From Gilichinskyi gelida (GTDB lineage Bacteria > Acidobacteriota > Thermoanaerobaculia > Gp7-AA8), in the NCBI GenBank assembly GCA_038040385.1, contig JBBPII010000006.1:206928-270927 (forward strand): a DNA stretch of 64,000 nt. The letters run 5' to 3'. Shown one piece after another: positions 35,381-43,268 of this stretch; within the stretch, counting starts at the first letter, position 1, and each line of letters opens with the position of its first letter. The notes under the pieces are model-generated. The model was given only the letters and a program-made list of their open reading frames with translations. It did no database searches and was not told where the DNA came from. Both the position numbers and the translations under genes were made by a program.

Positions 35381-37323
35381 CATGACGCCAGCACGCCCTC
35401 CAGCTCCGCGCGCCACTCCGGCCGCGGGAGCCCCTCCACGGTGAGATTCGAGATCAGGTAGAAGCGGGAGAGCATGTCGTCGAACTGGCCGCGGTCGATC
35501 TTCTCTCCCTTGAACGGGCCGACGCCGATCGCTTCTTCGAACCAGCGCTTGGGGAGGGTGTCGTCTTTGCGCGTGACGCCCAGCTTCGCGTTGATCAGGC
35601 GCTCAACGCCCATGATGTCGAGGCCGACCTGATCGAGCTCCTCGAAGCTGAGATCGATGCCGGTGACGTTCTGGATCTGGTCGCGGAACTCCTCGTAGCC
35701 GGGAAGCGACGGCGAGTTGAAGAGCTTCGTGGTGAAGCGGCACATGCCGACGGCGTCGCCGACGGCGAAGGTGTTCTCGCAGCGTCGCACGGCGATCTCT
35801 TTGCCGTCGTAGCTGTTCGGCGCCGCGGAGACTTCGCCGCCGTACAGCTCGCGCTTGAAGTCGGGGTCGTCGTTGATCTTCGCGTTGATCTCCAGCGTGA
35901 CCCGGTTGCGCAGGTGGTCCATGCCGCGCGTGGCCACGGCGAGGCCGAGGGCGAAGGCCTTGAGGATGCGGGCGTCGTGCGGGTCGCTCTGCGTCAAGCC
36001 CTTCACCGCCATCAGGTAGTCGAGCGCCTCGGGCGGGTAGTGGCCCTTCTCCACGGCGCGCGATGAGTCGGCGATCACGTTTCCGAATCCCTCGCGCCGC
36101 GCGGTCGCAAAGAGCAATCGCTCGATGGCGTCGTAGTCACCCCACTTCAGGTCGACGCCGGTGATGATGCCGCGCTGCACCAGCTCCATGGCCCAGGCGA
36201 TCGCGGAGCCGGTCGAGGCGGTGTCGAGGCCCAGGTCGTTACAGATGTTGTTGAGCCGCAGCACCTGGTGCACTTCGCTGATGCCGATGTTCGGGCCGAA
36301 CTTGCCGACGGTGACGTACTCCGGGCCGTCGCCTTTGACGTACTGGTCCTGCGGGGTGTGCTCGCAGCCGGTCATGTCGTTGAGCGGGCGGCAATTGACC
36401 GGGCAGGCGAAGCAACCCTCCATGCCGGGGCGGAACGGATCGATGTTCTCCGCGTCGAGTTTCTCGGTCCACGTCGTTTCCTGGTTGTTCTTCGTCCCCA
36501 TCGCCCCGAGCATGCGCGACGGCTTGTAGAGGAACGGCGTGCCGCGCTTCATCAGCGCGTTCTTGACGACCGAGGTGCCAAGGAGCTGCTGCGCCACCAG
36601 GCGGTTGCGCAATTTGTGCGGGTGGGCGGGGGTGAGGTCGGCGGTGCGGCCGGCGATCAGCACGCCCTTGAGGTTGAGCGCCCCCATCTTCGCGCCGGGA
36701 CCGCCGCGCGCGTAGATCGCCTTCGGGCCGGCCATGATGCCGGAGCAGAGGACGAGGTTCTCGCCGGCAGCAGTGATCGAGGCCAGACCGAAGTCTTTCC
36801 CCTCGAGGCCGTTGAAGTCGGCCTGGATGCGGGCGCGGAAATCGAGGTTGTCGAGGCCGACCCACGGCGCGGCGTCGACGAACTTCGCCTCGCGGCCCTC
36901 GAAGTGGAGCAGCGTCCACTTCGGCGCCTTGCCGTAGAGGACGAGATGGTCGATGCCGTTGAGCTTCATGAACGAGGGGAAGTAGTCGCCGGCGTTGGAG
37001 TCCATGAGCACGCCGCTCTCCGGCGACCAGGAGGTCGCGTTGCCGCGCGAGGCCGACGGCACCATCGAGGTCAGGATGCCGGTGCCGAAGATGAGCGGGA
37101 TGTTCGGGTCGAGCGGCGTGAGCGACGGATCGAGCAGGTTGTGCAGCAGGTACATGTTGACGCCGCGTCCGCCGAGGAGGGTCTCGACCACGCGGCGGGG
37201 GACATAGGCGCGGCGGACCTCGGTGCGCTCCAAGTCGACGAAGATCGTCTCCCCCTGGGTGGGGAACTGCGGCTCGGAGGCGAGCCGGGCGAGGAGCGCG
37301 TCGACGCGCGCGCGGATGGGCAT
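35380..37323 (-). CDS. Aldehyde ferredoxin oxidoreductase-family tungsten/molybdenum enzyme
   Basis: 647 aa. AOR features: LLGGRGVNMYLLHNL near the N-terminus (bis-pterin domain), FGTGILTSMVPSASRGN, GPKAIYARGGPGAKMGALNL, and the cluster ligands CFACPVNC (CxxCxxxC) with a later Cys in GDAVGMCRF. It oxidises aldehydes or related substrates with ferredoxin, using a W- or Mo-bis-pyranopterin. The start at 37323 is preferred to 37332 because TAGAAT lies 7 nt upstream (leaderless). Followed by MoaD/ThiS-like, SnoaL-like and MoeA genes. Confidence 0.93.
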   Translation of the reverse strand: MPIRARVDALLARLASEPQFPTQGETIFVDLERTEVRRAYVPRRVVETLLGGRGVNMYLLHNLLDPSLTPLDPNIPLIFGTGILTSMVPSASRGNATSWSPESGVLMDSNAGDYFPSFMKLNGIDHLVLYGKAPKWTLLHFEGREAKFVDAAPWVGLDNLDFRARIQADFNGLEGKDFGLASITAAGENLVLCSGIMAGPKAIYARGGPGAKMGALNLKGVLIAGRTADLTPAHPHKLRNRLVAQQLLGTSVVKNALMKRGTPFLYKPSRMLGAMGTKNNQETTWTEKLDAENIDPFRPGMEGCFACPVNCRPLNDMTGCEHTPQDQYVKGDGPEYVTVGKFGPNIGISEVHQVLRLNNICNDLGLDTASTGSAIAWAMELVQRGIITGVDLKWGDYDAIERLLFATARREGFGNVIADSSRAVEKGHYPPEALDYLMAVKGLTQSDPHDARILKAFALGLAVATRGMDHLRNRVTLEINAKINDDPDFKRELYGGEVSAAPNSYDGKEIAVRRCENTFAVGDAVGMCRFTTKLFNSPSLPGYEEFRDQIQNVTGIDLSFEELDQVGLDIMGVERLINAKLGVTRKDDTLPKRWFEEAIGVGPFKGEKIDRGQFDDMLSRFYLISNLTVEGLPRPEWRAELEGVLAS

Positions 37324-37330
37324 GACCGGC

Positions 37331-37336
37331 ATTCTA
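37331..37336 (-). promoter_or_regulatory. -10 box of leaderless AOR-type operon
   Basis: TAGAAT on the minus strand, 7 nt before the ATG at 37323. It overlaps the alternative ATG at 37332, which argues for the downstream start. Confidence 0.55.
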
Positions 37337-37397
37337 GAACGATGGCTCTTGCGCGAGCTGTTCCAGACGGTTTCGCCCGCTGTGCCGTATCAGCGCT

Positions 37398-37574
37398 GTG
37401 CGTCCCGTCGGTGCCCTCCTTCTGCTCCTCGCCGCCGCTGCCCAGGCTCAGCCTTGGGTCATCTGGCGCACGACGTCGTCGCTGAGGACGTACAAGCCCG
37501 CGCCGCAGGCGGCTACGTTGCTCCGAAGAGTTGTTCCAGTAAACGCTCCGACTCTCGGAGACCTTCTTCGGTGA
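37398..37574 (+). pseudogene. Signal-peptide remnant at island edge
   Basis: A GTG-started 58-codon frame encodes a convincing Sec signal (MRPVGALLLLLAAAAQAQ) followed by PWVIWRTTSSLRTYKP. It then runs into the 3' end of the DUF6429 cassette gene and stops. The likely reading is the 5' end of a secreted-protein gene cut off where the island begins (about 37500). Its remainder is not seen in the window. Confidence 0.4.
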
Positions 37575-37740
37575 GGACGACGGACTTAGCCTTTCCCACC
37601 GGATCTGAGATGTAGCCTTTCTCGTGCAGCCTGTTCATGGCGTCCCAGTCGAAACCCTTCCATGCTCGGTTAGCTTCATGAAGCCCAAGGTGCAGCAAAG
37701 CCAGAACTGCACGATCAATCTTCTCGGCGTCGAGTTTCAT
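37513..37740 (-). CDS. DUF6429-like small protein, cassette gene
   Basis: 75 aa (KLDAEKIDRAVLALLHLGLH, WDAMNRLHEKGYISDPVGKA), which I recognise as the DUF6429 family; function unknown. The ATG at 37740 has GGAGG 7 nt upstream. It is minus-strand like the other cassettes. No attC follows it, so it is the last and truncated cassette of the array. Confidence 0.75.
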   Translation of the reverse strand: MKLDAEKIDRAVLALLHLGLHEANRAWKGFDWDAMNRLHEKGYISDPVGKAKSVVLTEEGLRESERLLEQLFGAT

Positions 37741-37839
37741 GGGATGTCCTCCACGCACCGGCAAAAGCGTACCTCAGTCGGGCAAGCTGGCGCCCAAGAT
37801 GCGTACGGCATCGTGAATTCTCGAGTTTTCGCCCGGCCG

Positions 37840-38035
37840 GCCCAACGGATCTCACGCTAAGCTGCGCGGCCAGGGCCCGCGTGCCGAAGGCCGTAGCGGC
37901 GCGCCGGTTGCCGCGAATGAGTTGCGAGCAACGAGTGGCGACCTGCAACCGGCGTGACGCCGTCACGCTGGCGACGATGCAGCCGGCTCGCCGGCGGGCC
38001 GAAGTCGGGCCGCGACAGCTTCAGAGGAGTTGGGC
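37840..38035 (-). other. attC-like site 1
   Basis: Bounded by GCCCAAC (37840-37846) and GTTGGGC (38029-38035), the inverse core sites of an attC. Just inside, CTAAGCTGCGCGGCC pairs with GGCCGCGACAGCTTCAG with an extra T on one side, like an extrahelical base. It starts 16 bp after the stop of the minus-strand gene at 38052, as expected for a cassette read leftward. The 196-bp length is above the usual range. Confidence 0.65.
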
Positions 38036-38051
38036 CGCCCGCGCCGTGGGA

Positions 38052-38684
38052 CTATTCAAAAGGTCCATGCGGATCAGAGGCTAGACGAGAGAGGTTGGGC
38101 ACCAATTGTAGGTATTTGCGTTGCGTTGACAAATCATAGTATTCGCACCCACGTAAATCTCTCCAGTAGTAAAGTAACCGCGGATTGCTAAGGAGATTCT
38201 GTGCATAGTACCGCAGCTGTCGATCTAAGAACCGATCCAACGCCGGGCTGCGCATCGACGCTGGAGACTCTCGAGCGTAGACCAGACGCTCGAAACTCGT
38301 GAAGAGATAAAAGGCAAACGCCTCCTCGCTTAAGCTAAGTCTGGCGCGGTCTTCCGGACCGGCAGCGGCGAAAGCTCGCTTAACCTGTGCGACCTCTCCG
38401 GCGTAGTCGCCTGGCCGTACGAATACGTGGGCGACTTCCGGTTGCTGCATCTGAAAACGGCTCATTTCGCGATAGGTCGCATATGTGTCACGAATGAAGT
38501 CTTGGTGTTCAGACTCCTGGTTACGTACGTCATTCCGGTAAGCGACCAATCCTGAGACGGTGAGACTGAAGATTGCGACTATGCATCCGACGACGCCCAG
38601 CACGCGTGCGATACGGTCAGGCGTAGGTTGGGAGGCTGTCGGCTTCGAGCGGCGACGGAGCGAGGCGAGCGTTGTGTTGCGCAT
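38052..38684 (-). CDS. Membrane protein of unknown function, cassette gene
   Basis: 210 aa. A basic N-terminus, one strong helix (VLGVVGCIVAIFSLTVSGLV, residues ~27-47), then a soluble part (VRNQESEHQDFIRDTYATYR, EAFAFYLFTSFERLVYARES). It resembles phage- and integron-associated proteins with one N-terminal anchor; no known family. The ATG at 38684 is chosen because the frame upstream runs into an attC-like site. Base composition is less GC-rich than the flanking chromosome. Confidence 0.7.
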   Translation of the reverse strand: MRNTTLASLRRRSKPTASQPTPDRIARVLGVVGCIVAIFSLTVSGLVAYRNDVRNQESEHQDFIRDTYATYREMSRFQMQQPEVAHVFVRPGDYAGEVAQVKRAFAAAGPEDRARLSLSEEAFAFYLFTSFERLVYARESPASMRSPALDRFLDRQLRYYAQNLLSNPRLLYYWRDLRGCEYYDLSTQRKYLQLVPNLSRLASDPHGPFE

Positions 38685-38845
38685 GCTAAGGAGTGTCGTA
38701 TCAGCGCGAACCCCTACCTCTTGTAGACGTCCTGCGTTTCGCAATGAGTTGGCGCGGCATGTCGGTGCAATGAGTGAACGCAACTCAAGTTTGACAGTTG
38801 CCGATGCCACCGTGGAGTTGGCGGCCCTTGCCGTGACCCCGGTCG

Positions 38846-39043
38846 GCCCAACGTCCTTGGTGTAAACTGCAGAAAACTGCAGCGAGGCCGCGCGTGCCGG
38901 CGGGCAGAGCGGCACGCCGCTTGCCGCCGATTAACGAACAGCGCGGAAGCAAGTGGCGTGACGCCGTGCGTCTCGGGACGAGCGAGGCGGCTCGGCCGCC
39001 GGGCGCGGCAAACGGCCCGCTGACAGCTTCACAGTAGTTAGCC
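38846..39043 (-). other. attC-like site 2
   Basis: Bounded by GCCCAAC (38846-38852) and GTTAGCC (39037-39043). Inner arms CTGCAGCGAGGCC and GGCCCGCTGACAG pair with an unpaired T. 198 bp long. It shares GTGGCGTGACGCCGT-like and GACAGCTTCA blocks with site 1, so the two are one attC family. It follows the stop of the disrupted flavoprotein gene by 23 bp. Confidence 0.65.
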
Positions 39044-39066
39044 CGCTTGAGCGCCCCACAAACGCT

Positions 39067-39988
39067 TCAAGACCGGAGCATGTTCCAGATGCCGCGGAGA
39101 GAAAAGATGTCGCGCGGATCAGCGGTCTCGTTAAGCACGGCTTCCGCACAGGCGATCGCGCGCCGGCTACGTCGTGCCAGACGCGCAACAACGTTCCCGA
39201 CCCAGGGGCGGGCGATCCATCGCTGGGCTAGTTCGTATCCACGGTAATGATGTCGCAAGGCTTCGATTTCATGCTGAAACGTGGCGAGAATCGAGAGATC
39301 ACCCGCATCCAGTGCTCGCAAAACGACAGCGGCGGCACGTTCACCGGTTTCCATGGCTTTGCCGATCCCTTCGCCCGTCAAATGAAACGTCGTGCCGATG
39401 CATTCTCCGATAGCCAGAACGTTCGGTGGCCGCCACGATACGGTCCCTGTGAGCCCGCAACGGAGCCGTGCACCGCGAATGGGCTCTTGGTCTGTGATGC
39501 CCTCCGCGAAATGGCGCAACGGCGGAAACTCACGAATGAAGCGATCGAGGTACGCCGCGAGATCGATTCGTCTGCTACCCCAAGCAATACCGCAGCCGAC
39601 GTTGTACTCGCCGCCTCCGATTGGAAAGAGCCAAGCGTAGCCAGGCGCTATTTCTCGGTCGAATGAAATGACAAGTTGATGTATGTTTACTGTCGATTTC
39701 ACGTAGCGCCGGACGGCTACGATACTCGGATCAGCGCGTTGAACCATCGCCAGCGGTGCAAGCAGTCCAATGTCTGCGCCTGTCGCAACGATAACGATTC
39801 GTGATTTCAAAGAGGTTTCAACGCCGCGGATGCTCACCCGCGCGAGCGCACCCTCCGCGACGTTCACGACTTGCGCTTGGGCGACAATCGCGCCAGCTTC
39901 CGTCGCCGTACGTATCAGCATATGATCGAGCACCACGCGCTTAATCACTAGCGCATGAAGCGGTATCACCAACTCCGTCTGCGATGCA
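39067..39988 (-). pseudogene. C-terminal part of interrupted geranylgeranyl-reductase-family flavoprotein
   Basis: About 307 residues, from SASQTELVIPLHALVIKRVV to FSLRGIWNMLRS. Contains ATGADIGLLAPL and the FAD-binding GEGIGKAMETGERAA. The N-terminal part lies at 43269-43537. Removing the transposon and one 8-bp duplication joins the parts in frame into 397 codons. The gene is the body of an integron cassette ending in attC-like site 2. Confidence 0.88.
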
Positions 39989-40009
39989 CTAAATAGGGCA
40001 TAAATATAC

Positions 40010-40038
40010 TTGACTGACACGGGTTCGGGACGTATATT
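40010..40038 (+). promoter_or_regulatory. Transposase promoter starting in the left inverted repeat
   Basis: TTGACT (40010-40015), 17-bp spacer, TATATT (40033-40038), then 6 nt to the ATG at 40045. The -35 box lies in the terminal repeat, and the mRNA would be leaderless. Confidence 0.7.
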
Positions 40039-40044
40039 GTCCCC

Positions 40045-41034
40045 ATGAGCACCCCGACCACCCTTCAAGCCGCGATCCTGTTCTTTGCCGACCACGAAAA
40101 CTGCCGTCAGTTCATGACGGAGTTGCGCTGGCCGGATGGCGTTGTGCTCTGCCCGGCGTGCGGCTCCGATAACGTCAAGTACCTCCCCAATGCGCGCCTG
40201 TTTAAGTGCTTTGAAAAGCATCCGCGCCAGAAGTTTTCCCTCAAAGTCGGAACGATTTTCGAGGACTCCCCGATTGGCCTGGAGAAGTGGTTGCCCGCTA
40301 TGTGGCTCGTGGTCAACTGCAAGAACGGGATTAGCTCCTGGGAAGTCCACCGCGCGCTAGGCGTCACCCAGAAAACCGCATGGTTCATGCTCCACCGTAT
40401 TCGTCTGGCGATGCAGGAGAGCGGCGGCAAGCTGTCCGGCGAGGTTGAGGTAGACGAGACGTTCATCGGCGGCAAAGCGCGCAACATGCACGCCGCGAAG
40501 CGCCGCCAGAAGATCACCGGAACGGGCGGCAAGGACAAGGCAATTGCTTTCGGCATGGTCGAGCGCGGCGGCAAGGTTCGCGCGTCCTCCGCGCTCTCCC
40601 GCGGCAAGGCAGACCTTCAGGGCGCGATCCGCGAGCACGTCGAGGCTGGCTCCGCGATCTTCAGCGACGAGTTGAAGTCCTACGATGGCCTGGACGCCGA
40701 TTACCAGCACGCCGTCATCAATCACGCCGTCGAATACGTGAACGGGAACACTCACACGAACACCATCGAAAACTTCTGGAGTCTGTTGAAGCGCGGGCTG
40801 CACGGCACTTACGTTTCCGTCGAGCCGTTCCACTTGTTCCGCTACATCGACGAACAGGCGTTCCGCTACAACTACCGCAAGGACATGAACGACGGAGACA
40901 GGTTTGTTACCGCCATGAAACAGATCACGGGGAAGCGCCTGACGTACAAAGAGCTGACCGGCAAGGTGGGAGAAGGTGCGGAGCCAACCGTCACCGGAGT
41001 TCGCCCGGCAGACAAACCGTGGGAGCCGTTCTAG
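40045..41034 (+). CDS. IS1595-family transposase (ISXO2-like)
   Basis: 329 aa. N-terminal zinc ribbon (CPACGSDN ... FKC). The DDE-type catalytic domain shows VEVDETFIGGKA (first Asp), FSDELKSYDGL (second Asp) and HTNTIENFWSLLKRGL (Glu/Asn region), then VSVEPFHLFRYIDEQAFRYN, all typical of ISXO2-like transposases. Full length, without frameshift, so possibly active. Confidence 0.95.
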   Translation: MSTPTTLQAAILFFADHENCRQFMTELRWPDGVVLCPACGSDNVKYLPNARLFKCFEKHPRQKFSLKVGTIFEDSPIGLEKWLPAMWLVVNCKNGISSWEVHRALGVTQKTAWFMLHRIRLAMQESGGKLSGEVEVDETFIGGKARNMHAAKRRQKITGTGGKDKAIAFGMVERGGKVRASSALSRGKADLQGAIREHVEAGSAIFSDELKSYDGLDADYQHAVINHAVEYVNGNTHTNTIENFWSLLKRGLHGTYVSVEPFHLFRYIDEQAFRYNYRKDMNDGDRFVTAMKQITGKRLTYKELTGKVGEGAEPTVTGVRPADKPWEPF

Positions 41035-41061
41035 GCGGCAGGGACGCGGGAAGCGGAAGCC

Positions 41062-41232
41062 CTAATTCTTTGGCTTCGGCCCGCGCCGATTCGGATTCTT
41101 AGCGGCCTGCCTGCGGTGTGCGTCCATTCGTTTCTTGATCTCCGAATGTGGCACGGCGAGTATGGCTTTCGTGGCGTCGCGGAATCGTCGGAACGCCTCC
41201 GGACCTTCGATCATCTCTGGTTTTTTGGGCAT
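41062..41232 (-). CDS. Small basic protein next to transposase
   Basis: 56 aa: KKPEMIEGPEAFRRFRDATK, then KKRMDAHRRQAAKNPNRRGP. It is composed like the small conserved proteins often found beside IS1595-type transposases. Convergent with the transposase gene, 27 bp away. Function unknown. Confidence 0.65.
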   Translation of the reverse strand: MPKKPEMIEGPEAFRRFRDATKAILAVPHSEIKKRMDAHRRQAAKNPNRRGPKPKN

Positions 41233-41246
41233 GCGCGATCACTCGG

Positions 41247-41591
41247 CTACTGAATCGTTGGCGGTGGATCTGCGGCGGATGTCAGTCCGGGAATCCGAGC
41301 AAGAAGCTCTTGAAATCGTTTGCCCGAGATTCCTGCGTTGCGGCATATTGATTCCACGCGTTCAGCGGGCAACACAACATTCGGATTGATGTTTACGTAT
41401 TGGTGGTCCTTCTTGACCATAAGGACGATATTCTTTTTTCTCGCCCCTTCAGACCATCCATCCGTTTTAAGTATCGTAGCTAACGTAAGCCCGTGAGTAT
41501 CTTCAAAATCCGCCACGGCAGCTCTTACGTTTGAGAGAGCGAGGCCGTATAGGATGTCGCCACAAGAACAGTAGTCGGAACGGAGCGCCAC
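41247..41591 (-). CDS. HicA-like toxin candidate
   Basis: Up to 114 aa; the start is uncertain because the first ~20 codons overlap the upstream gene in another frame. The part TILKTDGWSEGARKKNIVLM, VNINPNVVLPAERVESICRN, AGISGKRFQELLA resembles the HicA double-stranded-RNA-binding fold (GW ... basic loop ... VP ... AGIS), but the catalytic His of GSHH is not clear. With the upstream HicB-like gene it would form a toxin-antitoxin passenger. Confidence 0.5.
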   Translation of the reverse strand: MALRSDYCSCGDILYGLALSNVRAAVADFEDTHGLTLATILKTDGWSEGARKKNIVLMVKKDHQYVNINPNVVLPAERVESICRNAGISGKRFQELLARIPGLTSAADPPPTIQ

Positions 41592-41959
41592 TCTTCCGCA
41601 GTACTGACGGCATTCACAAGCGCGGCGAAGAACGCCGCAAAGAACTCGCTTCCCTTTTCGAGCGTCACGGGAACTACGGTGAAGGGTACCTCGGCACCAA
41701 GCTGCGAACTTAGTGGTGTCTTATTCTCGATTGAGTAATCAATCAAGACCTGAAACATTTCGATGGCGTTGCTCTCTGCCTCATCAACTGAGTTCCCGGC
41801 GGCGGCCATCCTGTTTTCGAGTCCTACGACGCTGGCCGTGAACAGGGCTGGCGCATCCTCTTGGATGTGCACATGAGGAACGAAGAAGAGCGAACTCTTC
41901 TCGTCATACTTCCGAAGCATGAGCCAAGTCCGATGAGTAATCATGATGTTGCATCGCAT
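41525..41959 (-). CDS. HicB-like antitoxin candidate
   Basis: Up to 144 aa; ATG 41944 or a later one is possible. APALFTASVVGLENRMAAAG followed by NSVDEAESNAIEMFQVLIDY has the HicB pattern (substrate-strand, then G-S-xxEA-xxNA helix). Partner of the overlapping HicA-like frame. Three GGTTAC units lie upstream and could be its operator. Confidence 0.5.
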   Translation of the reverse strand: MRCNIMITHRTWLMLRKYDEKSSLFFVPHVHIQEDAPALFTASVVGLENRMAAAGNSVDEAESNAIEMFQVLIDYSIENKTPLSSQLGAEVPFTVVPVTLEKGSEFFAAFFAALVNAVSTAEEWRSVPTTVLVATSYTASLSQT

Positions 41960-41986
41960 AACCGAACGGACCGCCTAACTTATGCC

Positions 41987-42013
41987 GGTTACATCCGGTT
42001 ACCTTGCGGTTAC
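41987..42013. promoter_or_regulatory. Three phased GGTTAC direct repeats
   Basis: GGTTAC at 41987, 41997 and 42008, spaced 10 and 11 bp, so on one face of the helix. They lie 28-54 bp upstream of the HicB-like gene, consistent with an operator used for autoregulation. Confidence 0.5.
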
Positions 42014-42169
42014 ACTCCGCGCCCAACTTACGTCGGATCTTACGCCGCGTCAAGCTTCCGGATGTGGTGACGGGTCAGTCCGATGGCTCAACTAGCTCTG
42101 CGCAAATCATTGATGCGTATGGAGTTATCGTAATAGAGTCCAATCGATGGTAATCGTGTCTAATCGTCT

Positions 42170-42409
42170 TTACCGCAGTCGAAGTTCCACATCCGCAACC
42201 AGATCGCGCAACTGCAACCGAAGCGCCCGCGAGAGTCCGATGAGTGCGAGCAGGCTTGGATTCCTCACGCCGCGCTCGATGTCGCTGATGTAGTTCCGCG
42301 AAAGCCGGGCTGCTACCGCGAGTTCATCCTGACTCAGCCCGCGCTGTTTCCGATAGCTGCGGATCGATCGCCCGAACGTTTTCAGCCGCTTGGCGTCAGA
42401 GGCTTGCAT
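42170..42409 (-). CDS. XRE-family transcriptional regulator
   Basis: 79 aa. A helix-turn-helix of the Cro/C1 type: GRSIRSYRKQRGLSQDELAV, AARLSRNYISDIERGVRNPS, then LIGLSRALRLQLRDLVADVE. Almost the whole protein is the DNA-binding domain. Divergent from the 176-aa gene with 31 bp between them; an inverted repeat overlaps that gene's start. A passenger of the transposon. Confidence 0.88.
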   Translation of the reverse strand: MQASDAKRLKTFGRSIRSYRKQRGLSQDELAVAARLSRNYISDIERGVRNPSLLALIGLSRALRLQLRDLVADVELRLR

Positions 42410-42428
42410 CCGGCCGGAGTTTCACACT

Positions 42429-42455
42429 ATCGTTGGCAGTATGGATATCAACGAT
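42429..42455. promoter_or_regulatory. Inverted repeat at divergent XRE/176-aa promoter
   Basis: ATCGTTG (42429-42435) and CAACGAT (42449-42455), centres 20 bp apart, flanking the ATG at 42441. TATCGT (42428-42433) ends 7 nt before that ATG and may be a -10 box. A binding site for the XRE regulator is inferred. Confidence 0.45.
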
Positions 42456-42971
42456 GGTAGACAAAAGACGCGTGCAAGCGAACGTCGTAGCCGAAAGGTT
42501 CCGCTTCTTCAACCCGGCGAACGGACGGCGGTTCGTGCGCTGTTTCTACACGGCGCGGAGTCGTACGGGCTCGGGGAGGCCGCGAGGCTTCTCGGCATGT
42601 CTCCCGCCGCGTTGAAGCGGGAAGCCGAGGAGGACCGTGCCGAGGAGTACCGATCCGGCCGCGTGTGGCGTTTCACTTGGCGGCAGGTCGCATGCATCGC
42701 CTTGCGCCGGTGGACTCTCGCGGAGATTCAAGACACCCTTGGTGAGGATGCGGCTACCGCCCTACCGCCTCTGCTTGCGCTCCGCTCCGTCACCGTCCGG
42801 CTGCCGGAGTACATCCTGCGCACGCTGGAAACCCTCGCCACTGCCGAGAGGACGACTCTCGACGCTTACCTGTATCGCGAGTTGGTGGAGTTTGCTGGAA
42901 CGTGGGCCGAGGAAATGGAAGCCGTCCATCCCGGCTTCCGGCGCGCGTACTTCTACCCCGGTCGAGCGTGA
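42441..42971 (+). CDS. Putative MerR-like HTH passenger protein
   Basis: 176 aa. LGEAARLLGMSPAALKREAE + EYRSGRVWRFTWRQVACIAL looks like an excisionase/MerR-type winged helix. A second part (VTVRLPEYILRTLETLATAE, RTTLDAYLYRELVEFAG) resembles a ribbon-helix-helix domain. So it is probably a DNA-binding protein with two different heads. Function unknown. The ATG at 42441 is chosen because upstream sequence overlaps the divergent XRE gene. Confidence 0.65.
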   Translation: MDINDGRQKTRASERRSRKVPLLQPGERTAVRALFLHGAESYGLGEAARLLGMSPAALKREAEEDRAEEYRSGRVWRFTWRQVACIALRRWTLAEIQDTLGEDAATALPPLLALRSVTVRLPEYILRTLETLATAERTTLDAYLYRELVEFAGTWAEEMEAVHPGFRRAYFYPGRA

Positions 42972-42989
42972 GCGACGGCGCGCCGGGTC

Positions 42990-42995
42990 TATACT
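42990..42995 (+). promoter_or_regulatory. -10 box of leaderless 66-aa gene
   Basis: TATACT, 6 nt before the ATG at 43002. Confidence 0.5.
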
Positions 42996-43001
42996 TCGGT
43001 C

Positions 43002-43202
43002 ATGAATGACGACAGAGCAACGACAGCGAACCATACGATGGACGGCAAATGTCAGTGCCAACACCAAGCTGACGAACATGTTCAGGCCGCGAGCGTGGAC
43101 GCCTTCGTGCATCCGGATTCGCCAATTCGCGCCGGGTTGCCACTGCTCCCCGACTCGATCAGGTGTCCCGCCTGCGAGCGCGAACGCGCGTCGTCATCCT
43201 GA
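43002..43202 (+). CDS. Small zinc-ribbon-like passenger protein
   Basis: 66 aa: CQCQHQADEHVQAASVDAFV then LLPDSIRCPACERERASSS. CxC and CxxC pairs plus several His suggest metal binding. No known family. A leaderless-type -10 box supports expression. It is the last gene before the right terminal repeat. Confidence 0.5.
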   Translation: MNDDRATTANHTMDGKCQCQHQADEHVQAASVDAFVHPDSPIRAGLPLLPDSIRCPACERERASSS

Positions 43203-43268
43203 TCCTCCGTCCGGCATTGTCCGGCCATATCCGGCAATGAGGTCGTGTCAGTCAACTATATTATTGCC

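Larger units (their letters stand above)
39997..43268. mobile_element. IS1595-family transposon with passenger genes
   Basis: 3272 bp. Ends are 25-bp inverted repeats (39997-40021 and 43244-43268) sharing 22 of 25 bases and beginning GGCA. Flanked by the 8-bp direct repeat CTAAATAG (39989-39996 and 43269-43276); 8 bp is typical of IS1595. It carries the transposase and six other candidate genes: a 56-aa protein, a HicAB-like pair, an XRE regulator, a 176-aa protein and a 66-aa protein. Inserted in a flavoprotein gene. Confidence 0.92.

Noticed and set aside
39067..40350. Flavoprotein fragment extended through the transposon end
   Set aside because: The open frame crosses the inverted repeat into sequence antisense to the transposase. 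The real N-terminus is at 43269-43537.
41966..42060. GCCTAAC...GCCCAAC as an attC site
   Set aside because: Both core-like motifs point the same way; no matching GTTRRRY partner or inner arms were found. Kept only as a remark next to the GGTTAC repeats.
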